In this document: positions 33,579 through 41,793 of the stretch, one piece after another | Numbering within the stretch: the first letter of the stretch is position 1 | Layout: every line of letters begins with the position of its first letter | NCBI GenBank assembly: GCA_038212015.1 | Contig: JBBQUY010000004.1 | Location: 7,989 to 71,988 of the forward strand | Source of the DNA: JAGQUL01 sp038212015 | GTDB taxonomy: Bacteria > Actinomycetota > Thermoleophilia > Gaiellales > SKUG01 | Length of the DNA stretch: 64,000 nucleotides | Direction of reading: 5' to 3' | Program-made: the position numbers and the translations under genes | The notes under the pieces: model-generated | Databases searched by the model: none | What the model was told of the DNA's origin: nothing | What the model saw: only the letters and a program-made list of their open reading frames with translations

Positions 33579-34572
33579 GTGCCACGACCTCCTGTGCCAG
33601 CTCGCGGTACTGCGCGGCTGCGTTGCCATTGCTCTCGTACGTCAGCACCGAGGATCCCTGCACGGGCGCCTCGGCCAGTCGGATCGTCTTCTTGATCCGG
33701 GTGTTCATCACCTTGTCACCGTACGTCTTTTCGAGCAGTTCCGTCGCCTCGCGGCTGTGGATCGTGCGCCCGTCGTACATCGTCAGCAGCACGCCGCCGA
33801 TGTGCACCTTCGGGTTGAGGTGCTCGCGGATGACCTGCAGCGTGTTGTCGAGCTGCACGAGACCGCGGAGCGAGAGGTACTCGGCCTGTACCGGGACGAT
33901 CACTTCGTCGGACGCGGTGAACGCGTTGACGGTGAGCAGCCCGAGGCTTGGCGGGGTGTCGATGAGGATGTAGTCGTAATCGTTCTTGATCGAGCTGATC
34001 GCCTTCTCCAGGGCGCGCTCGCGACCGATCATGCTGCTGAGCGCGAGCTCGGCACCGGCCAGATCGATGCTCGCCACGGCGATGTCGCACTCGGGCGTGT
34101 TCTGGATGATGTGCTCGATCGGGTACTTGTGCACGAGCACGTCGAAGATCGACTTGGGCAGTGCCTCGACATCGATGCCGAAGCTCATCGTCAGGTTCGA
34201 CTGCGGATCCAGGTCGATGACGAGCACCTTGTTGCCGAGCTCCGACAGCGCGGCGCCCAGGTTCATGGTCGTCGTGGTCTTGGCCACGCCGCCCTTCTGG
34301 TTGGACAGGCAGATGACGCGGCAGCGCTTTTCCTGGCGGTTCGTCACGAAGCGCGGACCATACGGGTCCTGCTGCTGCGGAATGAACGAATGCGTCTGTG
34401 CGGGCGCCTGGAGATCCTGTGGCGGCTGCAGCGGCGCGTGCTGCGACACCGTCTGGATCGGGGCAGGCGTCGGCACGGGCGCGACGTCGGGGCGATGCTG
34501 CTGCGTCTGATGCCGCTGCCCGTGGTCGTGCTCTGGCGCCTGCCCATGTGGGTGGCCGAATGTGTGTGTCAC
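33559..34572 (-). CDS. parA: ParA/Soj-type ATPase with His/Gln/Pro-rich N-terminus
   Basis: 337 residues. The deviant Walker A KGGVAKTTTTMN, LVIDLDPQSNLT, IDTPPSLGLLTVNA and IKKTIRLAEAPVQG identify a chromosome-partition ATPase of the ParA/Soj group. Residues 1-80 form a low-complexity extension rich in His, Gln and Pro, absent from typical 255-residue ParA. Start GTG at 34572 has a GGGAG ribosome binding site. No parB gene or parS site is adjacent. The 3' end overlaps the ftsZ start by 20 nt, coupling an apparent positioning ATPase directly to the division GTPase. Confidence 0.93.
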   Translation of the reverse strand: MTHTFGHPHGQAPEHDHGQRHQTQQHRPDVAPVPTPAPIQTVSQHAPLQPPQDLQAPAQTHSFIPQQQDPYGPRFVTNRQEKRCRVICLSNQKGGVAKTTTTMNLGAALSELGNKVLVIDLDPQSNLTMSFGIDVEALPKSIFDVLVHKYPIEHIIQNTPECDIAVASIDLAGAELALSSMIGRERALEKAISSIKNDYDYILIDTPPSLGLLTVNAFTASDEVIVPVQAEYLSLRGLVQLDNTLQVIREHLNPKVHIGGVLLTMYDGRTIHSREATELLEKTYGDKVMNTRIKKTIRLAEAPVQGSSVLTYESNGNAAAQYRELAQEVVARVEQAV

Positions 34573-34836
34573 GTCGTGCTCCCTGCTCCCCGCGGTCCCC
34601 GCGAAGCCCTTGCTCCCACGGCGTTCGCGCAGGGCACCTGCCCGGCCGACTTGCCGCTCCTCCCGTCTATCGCCGGACCGAGCCGATCGGTTGCAGGGAG
34701 TTTTCGCATCGGACCGTCGGATGGAGCCGAACGGATGGCGCCCAACACGTCAGGAGCATCCGGCCAGCGACCTGAGCAGACGCGGCCGCATGCGCGTGAG
34801 GGCCGTCGCCCGAGCCCCCTCGACGCGGAGAACCCG

Positions 34837-35979
34837 ATGATGCCAGTCATGCCGCCGATCGCCGCGCCCCGCGCGCTCACGACCACGTCCGCCGTGCCTT
34901 CCGCGCCGGCGACTCCGGCTGCGCCCTCGGCGGGTGCCGCCAGCTCGGCCGCGAAGTCGTACTTCGCGAACGAGCGCGGCGCGGCCAGCTTCACCGGCGG
35001 CGACGGTACGTACTCGGTGCCGCTCGCCGACGGGCGCACGGCGTGGGTGTTCGGCGATTCGTTCGTTGGCGGTGTCCAGCCCGACGGCAGCCGCTCGCAT
35101 GATCCCACCACGTTCGTGCGCAACTCGATCGTCTTCCAGGACGGCGACGAGTTCCGGCTCGTCACAGGCCGTGAAGACGGCGTCCCCGTGGATGCGGCGC
35201 GCCCGCCCGGCATGGCCGAGAACCGCAACGGGCTCGGACCCGACCAGTGGTACTGGCCCGGCCACGGCACCACGCGCGGCAACGCCCTGCACCTGTTCAT
35301 GAATCGGTTCGACCATCCCGCGGACCGGCCCGACCCGCTCGCGTGGGACTGGCGCTACCACGGCACGGACCTCGCCACGTTCGACGCGAAGACGGGTGCG
35401 CTGCGCGCGACGACCAAGGTCTTCGCACCGAGCGACGTGCTCTGGGGAGCAGCCGTACTCGAGAAGGGCGACCACACCTACGTCTACGGTGCCGAGGATG
35501 ATCCGGCGGCCTCCACCCGGCATGCGCACGTCGCTCGCGTGGCGCGCGACAAGCTGCTCGAGCCCGACGCGTACCGCTTCTGGGACGGCGACGACTGGGT
35601 CGCCGACCAGGCCGCCTCCGTGCGCGTGGGTCCGCGCGTGTCACCGCAGTTCGGCGCGTTTCAGGCCAAGGATGGCTCGACGGTGCTCGTCACGCAGGAC
35701 GGGTTCGAGCACGCGGTGCGCGCCTGGCGCGCCGACTCCCCCGAAGGGCCGTACGACGGCGGCGAGATCGTCGCCGAGATCCCGCACCAGCCGAACGGAC
35801 GCCACACCTACAACGCCGTCCCACACCCGCACCTGACATCCGACGGCGATCCAGACGGCCTGCTCGTCTCGTTCAACGTCGGTGGCGCCGACTTCATGAA
35901 CGACCACACCTCGTATCGCCCCGCGTTCGTCGAGGTGCCGGCCGATCGCATTCCTGGTGGCGGGATCGCGCGCACGTAG
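34837..35979 (+). CDS. DUF4185/DUF5005-like beta-propeller protein
   Basis: 380 residues. After an Ala/Pro-rich start the protein reads TAWVFGDSFVGG, RNSIVFQDG, NGLGPDQWYWPGHG, LWGAAVLEKGDHTYVYGAED and PHPHLTSDGDPDGLLVSFN, a repeating pattern seen in five-bladed propeller proteins related to glycosidases (DUF4185/DUF5005 type). The presumed substrate is a carbohydrate, unproved. No signal peptide is evident. ATG at 34837 is preferred because GGAGA lies just upstream; a longer version from 34735 is possible. About 264 nt of promoter-type intergenic DNA separates it from the divergent parA. Confidence 0.72.
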   Translation: MMPVMPPIAAPRALTTTSAVPSAPATPAAPSAGAASSAAKSYFANERGAASFTGGDGTYSVPLADGRTAWVFGDSFVGGVQPDGSRSHDPTTFVRNSIVFQDGDEFRLVTGREDGVPVDAARPPGMAENRNGLGPDQWYWPGHGTTRGNALHLFMNRFDHPADRPDPLAWDWRYHGTDLATFDAKTGALRATTKVFAPSDVLWGAAVLEKGDHTYVYGAEDDPAASTRHAHVARVARDKLLEPDAYRFWDGDDWVADQAASVRVGPRVSPQFGAFQAKDGSTVLVTQDGFEHAVRAWRADSPEGPYDGGEIVAEIPHQPNGRHTYNAVPHPHLTSDGDPDGLLVSFNVGGADFMNDHTSYRPAFVEVPADRIPGGGIART

Positions 35980-36014
35980 GTGGCGTGTGCATGAACGCGC
36001 AACTGCACCTTAGG

Positions 36015-36020
36015 TAGGGT
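36015..36020 (+). promoter_or_regulatory. Putative -10 hexamer, leaderless ArsA operon
   Basis: TAGGGT ends 8 nt before the ATG at 36029. Confidence 0.45.
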
Positions 36021-36028
36021 GCTGGGGC

Positions 36029-37081
36029 ATGCCTGCTCGACCCAAGATCGACGAGGCAGCCCTGCCGCTCGGGCTGCAGCCACGCACGGTGTTCGTCACC
36101 GGCAAGGGCGGCGTGGGCAAGTCCACCGTCAGCGCGGCGCTCGCACTCGCGTGGCGCGATTCTGGGGCACGCACGCTGCTCGTGGAGATCGAGGGACAGT
36201 CGAGCGCCGCCGCGATGCTCTCGAACAAGAAGATCGGCTACACAGCCACCCCGCTCGGAGAGCAGCTGTGCGCGCTGCGCATCTCGCTCAACGATGCGCT
36301 CAAGGAATACGCGCGCCTCCGCCTCAAGGTCAAGCTCGTCGCCGACCGCCTCGTCAGCAATCCCGTCATCGACCAGTTCGCCCAGGCCGCGCCCGGGTTC
36401 CGCGAGCTGCTCGTGCTCGGCAAGCTGTGGGCGCTCGCGAGCGAGACCGACGACCGCGGACGCCCGACCTGGGACGCGATCATCGTCGACTCCCCCGCCA
36501 CCGGTCACGGACTCGGCCTGCTCGGCATGGCCGGCGTGATCGCCCGCATGTTCCCGGTCGGTCCGATCCACGCGCAGGCCAAGGCGGTCGATGCCTTCGT
36601 CAAGGATGCGGATCGCGTGGGCGTGGTGCTCGTCGCGCTTCCCGAGGAGCTTCCCGTAACGGAAACCCTGGAGCTGCACGACGAGCTGCGTTCGCGCAAC
36701 ATCGACGTCGTCGCGTCCGTGCTCAACGGACTGCTCGTGGACCGGTTCAGTGACGCAGAAGCCGCTCGCGCAGCCAAGCTCATCGAGGCCCCCGACGACC
36801 TCGACCCCGCTGCGCTCCACGCACTCGAGACCGTGGTGTGGGAGCACATGCGCTGCAGCGACCAGGCAGCCGAGCGCGCACGTTTGGAAGCCGGGCTGAA
36901 CGTACCGTCGGCCGTGCTGCCGTACATGTTCGCGCCCCAGCTCGGCCGCGACCACATCGCCTCGCTCGCGCGATGGCTGATGCCAGCCGGTCAGGAGCGC
37001 CTCAACGACCAGCTCGCCGGCGCCGAGGACGGCCCGGCCGCCGCGGCCGCAGTCCACGCCAGCGAAGCGGGTGAGTCATGA
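36029..37081 (+). CDS. ArsA/GET3-type ATPase, first of a pair
   Basis: 350 residues. Walker A FVTGKGGVGKSTV with the signature lysine of the MinD/ArsA class near residue 25, VEIEGQSSAA, and IIVDSPATGHGLGLL. Deviant P-loop ATPases of this group act as dimers. No arsenic resistance gene is nearby and the cysteine triplet of true ArsA is not seen, so anion export is unlikely. It overlaps the second ATPase by 4 nt; the two probably form a heterodimer, by analogy with the paired ArsA-like genes of many Actinomycetota. Confidence 0.88.
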   Translation: MPARPKIDEAALPLGLQPRTVFVTGKGGVGKSTVSAALALAWRDSGARTLLVEIEGQSSAAAMLSNKKIGYTATPLGEQLCALRISLNDALKEYARLRLKVKLVADRLVSNPVIDQFAQAAPGFRELLVLGKLWALASETDDRGRPTWDAIIVDSPATGHGLGLLGMAGVIARMFPVGPIHAQAKAVDAFVKDADRVGVVLVALPEELPVTETLELHDELRSRNIDVVASVLNGLLVDRFSDAEAARAAKLIEAPDDLDPAALHALETVVWEHMRCSDQAAERARLEAGLNVPSAVLPYMFAPQLGRDHIASLARWLMPAGQERLNDQLAGAEDGPAAAAAVHASEAGES

Positions 37082-38226
37082 CTCCGCCTGCGAACAAGCG
37101 TCCGCGCCGCCGGCGCGCGGATGCGCACGAGCTCGGCGAACGCCTCCGCGACCTCGACGTGCTGCTCGTGTGCGGCTCCGGCGGCGTCGGCAAGACGAGC
37201 ATCGCCGCGACGATCGCGCTCGACGAGGCGATGCGCGGGCGCCGCGTGTGCGTGCTGACGATCGACCCCGCCAAGCGCCTGGCGCAGGCGATGGGTCTCG
37301 ACCGGCTCGACGATCGCGAGCGCAAGGTGAAACTGCCGGAGGGCGCCGCGGCCGGCGGTTCGCTGCACGGGCTCATGCTCGACCCCAAGACGGCGTTCGA
37401 TCGGCTCGTGTCGGAAGCCGCCTCCACCGACGAGGAGCGCGAGCGGATCCTCGCCAACCGCGTCTACCAGCAGGTCTCGCAGTCGACGGCCGGCATGCAG
37501 GAGTACATGGCGCTCGAGCGTCTCTACGAGCTCGATCGCGGCGGCAAGTACGACCTCATCGTCGTCGACACGCCTCCGGCCTCGCACGCGCGGGAACTGC
37601 TCGAGTCGCCGCAGCGCATGCTGCGCTTCCTCAACGGCCGCTCGCTGCGCTGGTTCCTCAAGCCGGGCGCGAAGATGGGCAAGTTCGGGCTCAAGGCGCT
37701 CGGCGGCTCAGGCGGTCCGGTCGTCGGCATCCTCGAGAAGATCACCGGCGCACAGATGCTGCGCGACACGACCGAGTTCTTCGAGTCGATCGAAGGCATC
37801 GTGGGGCAGGCCTCCGACCGCATCAAGGTCGTCGAGCGCATGTTCGCGAGCCCGAAGACGGGATTCATCGCCGTCACGAGCCCCGAGCGCGAGAGCGTCG
37901 AACAGGCCGTCTCGTTCTGGGAGCTGCTCGAGGAACGCAACTTCCGCTTCGTCGGCACCGTCGTGAACCGCATCGAGCCACTCGCCCCCGGCGCGCTGGC
38001 GTCGATCGACGAGCTCGACGCGATCGGCGGCATCAGCGAGTCCTTTGCCACGCGCATCGTCGCCGCGCAGATCGACCACTCCGAGCTCGCGGGCCGCGAT
38101 CGTTCCCGCCTCGACGAGCTCGCGGATGCCACCGGCGACGCGCTCACGATCTCCGTCCCGCGCCTGCCGCGCATCGTCAACGATCTCGACGGTCTGCGCG
38201 AACTCGCGCCGTACCTCGCCACCTGA
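37078..38226 (+). CDS. ArsA/GET3-type ATPase, second of a pair
   Basis: 382 residues. Walker A LLVCGSGGVGKTS near residue 40, LTIDPAKRLAQAMGL, and LIVVDTPPASHARELLESP. The Lys-rich N-terminus and a middle segment with hydrophobic and glycine residues (about 190-215) separate it from its partner. It starts with ATGA overlap to the preceding ATPase, so both are made together. Role unknown; membrane-protein targeting is the function of the eukaryotic relative Get3 but is not established here. Confidence 0.88.
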   Translation: MTPPANKRPRRRRADAHELGERLRDLDVLLVCGSGGVGKTSIAATIALDEAMRGRRVCVLTIDPAKRLAQAMGLDRLDDRERKVKLPEGAAAGGSLHGLMLDPKTAFDRLVSEAASTDEERERILANRVYQQVSQSTAGMQEYMALERLYELDRGGKYDLIVVDTPPASHARELLESPQRMLRFLNGRSLRWFLKPGAKMGKFGLKALGGSGGPVVGILEKITGAQMLRDTTEFFESIEGIVGQASDRIKVVERMFASPKTGFIAVTSPERESVEQAVSFWELLEERNFRFVGTVVNRIEPLAPGALASIDELDAIGGISESFATRIVAAQIDHSELAGRDRSRLDELADATGDALTISVPRLPRIVNDLDGLRELAPYLAT

Positions 38227-38277
38227 AGCCCGACCCGCACCGCCCGACCTGCCGCACGACCCACCGCACGACGCACG

Positions 38278-38324
38278 ACTTCGTCGACGCAACGTGCACA
38301 TACGCCAAGCTTCGTCGATGAAGT
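38278..38324. repeat. Palindromic unit A1
   Basis: 47-nt stem-loop: ACTTCGTCGACG pairs with CGTCGATGAAGT (12 bp, one G-U). First of two related units spaced 71 bp after the second ATPase gene. Confidence 0.6.
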
Positions 38325-38348
38325 TCTCGGGAACCGGCAATCCCTCCA

Positions 38349-38395
38349 ACTTCGTCGACGCAACTCGCCCATGGTGCGAGCTTCGTCGTCGAAGT
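38349..38395. repeat. Palindromic unit A2
   Basis: 47-nt stem-loop with the same ACTTCGTCGACG left arm and CGTCGTCGAAGT right arm (one mismatch), plus an inner CTCGC/GCGAG stem. The rest of the 38227-38508 gap shows no gene. Confidence 0.6.
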
Positions 38396-38508
38396 TCGGG
38401 AACGGGCCGACGCAACATCCCGCGTGCTGCTTCCGAAGTATCGGCAGGAGCACGCGCCGGATGGGGATCCCGCGCGTGTCGGGGAAGTCGGGAATCGGGG
38501 GACGACAC

Positions 38509-40161
38509 ATGTCGAACGCAGTCGACGGTCAGCGCGCGCACGCCGGCATGGGTGAGGTCGCGCTCGTCACCGCGGGCGTTGCTGCGGCCCGATCCGCAGG
38601 ACCGACGATCACCAATCCGGCCGCGAAGCTCAACAAGATGGTCACCGGCCAGACGGCCGTCGTCGGGCTCGTGGCGGGACTCGCCGGAGAGGGTGTCGCC
38701 CGCGGACTCGACGCCGCAACGCCGCTTGATCGCATGCAGTCGCATCTGGTGCTCGGCGTTGCCGGAACCGCGGCGATGCTCATCGGCCACCGACTCGATT
38801 CCAACACTGCCAAGCTGATCGGCTCGACGGGGCGCGTGCTCGCGGTCACCGGAACCGTCGGCGCAGCGCTCGACGTGGCGCACGCGAAGCTCGACACGGA
38901 CGGCGACGGACATTTCCTCCCGGCCGTTCCGTGGCAGGCCGAGCTGGCAGTCGGCGGCGCCCTCGTGGGCGGGCTCGGCATCAAGTTCGGTCCGCGAGTC
39001 GCGACGATGCTCAGGAACTCCAAGCAGCTCGCCGGCTCCACGGCCCAGGTCGATGCGGCTGGCGCGGCACTCAACGAACTGATCCCGCGCTCGAAGCTGA
39101 CGCAGGGACCGCAGATCTTCCTCGGCTCTCGTATCGAGCACGGGCATGGCGTGAAGGCAATCCGCACGGTCGTGCCGCACAAGCTCGACGCGCCGGAGCT
39201 GCGCGCATCGCTCGGGCTGCCCGCCACCGGGGAGCTGACGAACGACCAGCTCGCCTCGATCGGCATCCGCTCGCTCGAGCAGCAAGGCGCCTTCCTGCTC
39301 GACGACACCGGCAAGCCGATGGTCGACGTCATCCTGGAGGGCTCGCCAACCGGCATGGGCGGCCTCAACATCGCGCCGGTGATGATGAGCGAGCAGCTCG
39401 CGCGAACCGCGACGATCGATGCGCAGTACGGCGCACGGCCATCCGTGCAGAGCCTCCACAAGGTGGGCGATGCGATCGACCAGTTCGTGGCGGTCTCGCG
39501 CGCGACACGCGATCGCGTGGCGCTCATGCCCGAAGGCGCACGACCCCCGCGCTACGGCATCGCGACGAGCCTGGGCGGCCTCCAGTTCGACGAGCTCATC
39601 AAGCGCGAAGGCGCGGGCATCATCGACGAGCTCGGTCTCGAGAAGATCGTCACGCTCGGCGCACCGACGAAGCTCTCCAGGCTCGACATCGCCGGGTTGC
39701 CGCCCGGCTTCCACATCCGCGCGACGTTCGAGGAGTTCGCGCAGATGAGCGACGAGGCCGTCGCCAGGGCGAAGTTCATCGAGCTCAGGCATCCGGACGA
39801 CCCGGTGCCGCTGCTGTCCTTCGACCTGCTCTGGCGCCGCCCGGACTGGATGCCCGCCAATCGCGTCTGGGCGCCGGGCGTGTCGTTCGTGCAGCACGCC
39901 AGCGACGTCACGACGTCGATCTCGCGCGGCACCGGACCCAAGGTCACGCATGGTGGTCACGAGTACCGCGAGGTGCTCTCCAACGTCGCGTTCGCACGCG
40001 CGCTCGGGCTCAAGGCCGACGACGGCTCGGCGTTCACGAAGGAAGCGCTCGAGCTCGCAGGCACCCGTGCGCAGGACACGGCGGTCACCGAGGCCAAGCG
40101 CATCCGTGATGCACTCATGGGCACGATCAACGTGACGCAGCCCACGCCAGCACCGGCGTGA
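38509..40161 (+). CDS. Large protein of unknown function
   Basis: 550 residues, no recognised domain. The first 170 residues contain several Ala/Gly-rich hydrophobic stretches (GQTAVVGLVAGLAGEG, HLVLGVAGTAAMLIG, ELAVGGALVGGLGI) that may be short membrane or amphipathic helices; the rest is soluble and includes GSPTGMGGLNIAPVMMSEQ and LLSFDLLWRRPDWMP. The ATG at 38509 follows the paired palindromes by about 110 nt. Alternative starts upstream would read through the palindromes. Probably single-gene. Function cannot be assigned. Confidence 0.7.
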   Translation: MSNAVDGQRAHAGMGEVALVTAGVAAARSAGPTITNPAAKLNKMVTGQTAVVGLVAGLAGEGVARGLDAATPLDRMQSHLVLGVAGTAAMLIGHRLDSNTAKLIGSTGRVLAVTGTVGAALDVAHAKLDTDGDGHFLPAVPWQAELAVGGALVGGLGIKFGPRVATMLRNSKQLAGSTAQVDAAGAALNELIPRSKLTQGPQIFLGSRIEHGHGVKAIRTVVPHKLDAPELRASLGLPATGELTNDQLASIGIRSLEQQGAFLLDDTGKPMVDVILEGSPTGMGGLNIAPVMMSEQLARTATIDAQYGARPSVQSLHKVGDAIDQFVAVSRATRDRVALMPEGARPPRYGIATSLGGLQFDELIKREGAGIIDELGLEKIVTLGAPTKLSRLDIAGLPPGFHIRATFEEFAQMSDEAVARAKFIELRHPDDPVPLLSFDLLWRRPDWMPANRVWAPGVSFVQHASDVTTSISRGTGPKVTHGGHEYREVLSNVAFARALGLKADDGSAFTKEALELAGTRAQDTAVTEAKRIRDALMGTINVTQPTPAPA

Positions 40162-40179
40162 CCCGCAGTCGGGAAATCG

Positions 40180-41493
40180 TCAGGCGGATTCGTTCGAGAC
40201 GATCCCGAGCTGGCGTCGCTCGCGCTCGCCGAGCACGATCGAGTCCGCATACGCCTGCAGGCTCGTGATCGGCAGCTCACCGACGAGCCCGGCTGCAATC
40301 GTCGTGCGCAGCGCACTCGCGAGCGTGCGGGTGACGTGCACGGATTCCGCGCCGGGCGGGGTCGCGGTGCGAATCGCATCGGCAGCCGCGTACATCGCGT
40401 CGACGAACGCACGCCGCTGCGGAAGGTCCGCGCCGAGCACGACCGCCATCCGCAGCGCGGCCGAGCCGACCTCGCGCTCGCTCGCATAGACCTCCACGAG
40501 CATGTCGAACAGCGCGCGCATCGCCGCGAGGCCGTGCGCCGTCGCCGCGAACTGATAGCGCTCGACCGCTCGCGCGAGCGTGCCGTCAGGGTCGGCGGCC
40601 AGGCGTCGCACCGCGGTCGGCAGGTGCGACGCGACCGTCGCATCCACCTTGCTCGGCAGGTGCCCGCATCGGCGCGCGGCGATGGCCGGCACCGGCTTGG
40701 GTGCGAGCGCTCGCCAGTCGAATCGCTCGAGCACGAGCGGCCCGGCAGTGATCGAGCCGCCCGCGAGCGCACGCACGGCACTCGTGACGTCGACGATCGC
40801 GCGCAGCGGATCGATCGCATTCTCGTCTTCGTCGGCCTCGACCTGGCGCTCGAGCTGCAGGATCACGGTCGGCAGTCCGTCACGCGAGCCGTCGCCCCAG
40901 TCGAGCTGTGCGGCCTCGGGCCACTCCATCCGGAACCACTCGGGATCGACCGCTCGAACGGTCACACCCGCCGCGAGCTCGAGATCGCCGTAGGGCAGTT
41001 TCACGCCCCACAGCGGCGTCACCGCCACATACCGACGAGCGGTGGCGTACAGCGTCCGCTCGAAGCGCAGGTAGTGCTCGAGCAGCGCGGAATCGTCGAG
41101 CTCGAAGTCGGGCGTGGCTTCGGCCATCGCCACCAGGAGCGGCTCGAGCAGTTCCCGTCGCGCCACGAGCTGCATGTCGGCGACCGCGTCGGTGCGACCC
41201 GCGCGCAGGAAGTCGGTGCAGGCAGGATCGCTCGCGACGGTCCAGGCAGCCTCGTCTGCGGCGTCGAGTTCCCAGATCCGCTCGAGCCGCTCGCGCACGA
41301 AGCGCTCGGTCATCGGTCGGTACTCGTAGAACGGCTTGTCATCGCGCAGACGCTGGTGCTCTTCGACGCTGAACGAGATGTCGGCACCGGCGGCGCGATC
41401 GGCCGCGAGCAGCTCGAATGCGTCCACGACGAAGCGTCGCAGGGACGAGAACAGGCCCGCATTGCGGATCGGAAGCTGCAGCTGGGAGTCCAT
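40180..41493 (-). CDS. Protein of unknown function
   Basis: 437 residues, soluble, Ala/Arg/Leu-rich and mostly helical in appearance; no motif is recognised. Contains HYLRFERTLYATARRYVAVTP and a C-terminal ERERRQLGIVSNE. The ATG at 41493 begins the conserved-looking start MDSQLQLPIRNAGLFSSL. Divergent from a 64-codon membrane-protein gene with 87 nt between the starts, and convergent with the preceding 550-residue protein (18 nt). The two unknown proteins may be functionally linked, but only position suggests it. Confidence 0.68.
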   Translation of the reverse strand: MDSQLQLPIRNAGLFSSLRRFVVDAFELLAADRAAGADISFSVEEHQRLRDDKPFYEYRPMTERFVRERLERIWELDAADEAAWTVASDPACTDFLRAGRTDAVADMQLVARRELLEPLLVAMAEATPDFELDDSALLEHYLRFERTLYATARRYVAVTPLWGVKLPYGDLELAAGVTVRAVDPEWFRMEWPEAAQLDWGDGSRDGLPTVILQLERQVEADEDENAIDPLRAIVDVTSAVRALAGGSITAGPLVLERFDWRALAPKPVPAIAARRCGHLPSKVDATVASHLPTAVRRLAADPDGTLARAVERYQFAATAHGLAAMRALFDMLVEVYASEREVGSAALRMAVVLGADLPQRRAFVDAMYAAADAIRTATPPGAESVHVTRTLASALRTTIAAGLVGELPITSLQAYADSIVLGERERRQLGIVSNESA

Positions 41494-41580
41494 TACTCGC
41501 GTGTTCGACGCGACGGCGCCCGGACCTGCCCGACGAAGGAGCGCGGGTTTTCGCGCAACGGCGGTGTCGGGTCCAGCACG

Positions 41581-41775
41581 ATGCAGATGACTGCCAGAAA
41601 TCGCGTAAAAGACCTGTTGCCCGTGTTGATCGTCTTCTTCGTCGTGGCGTCGTTCGGCACGATCGTATTCATCGAATACGTCGCGCACGATCCGATCGTC
41701 GTTCCGGCACCGGAGAAGTCGTCACCCAGGGACGCGCCGCACCCGGTGCCGTTCGTTCCGCGGCGCCGAGCGTGA
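41581..41775 (+). CDS. Small single-pass membrane protein
   Basis: 64 residues: short basic N-terminus, one helix (LLPVLIVFFVVASFGTIVFI) and a Pro-rich basic tail ending PRRRA. Convergent with the acyl-CoA dehydrogenase gene 18 nt away. Function unknown. Confidence 0.55.
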   Translation: MQMTARNRVKDLLPVLIVFFVVASFGTIVFIEYVAHDPIVVPAPEKSSPRDAPHPVPFVPRRRA

Positions 41776-41793
41776 CCTGGGCGCGGTCGATTC

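Noticed and set aside
33109..34836. Long plus-strand open frame continuous with the propeller gene
   Set aside because: It runs antisense through ftsZ and parA, which have clear motifs; the long frame results from high GC bias.
34573..34836. Looked for parS sites or an origin near parA
   Set aside because: No parS-like palindrome or DnaA-box cluster was seen; only ordinary promoter-type sequence.
38227..38508. Considered integron attC sites for the paired palindromes
   Set aside because: The GTTRRRY/RYYYAAC core sites are absent and there is no integrase gene.
37708..39960. 750-codon minus-strand frame opposite the ArsA pair and unknown gene
   Set aside because: Crosses a gene boundary and the palindromes, with composition typical of antisense frames.
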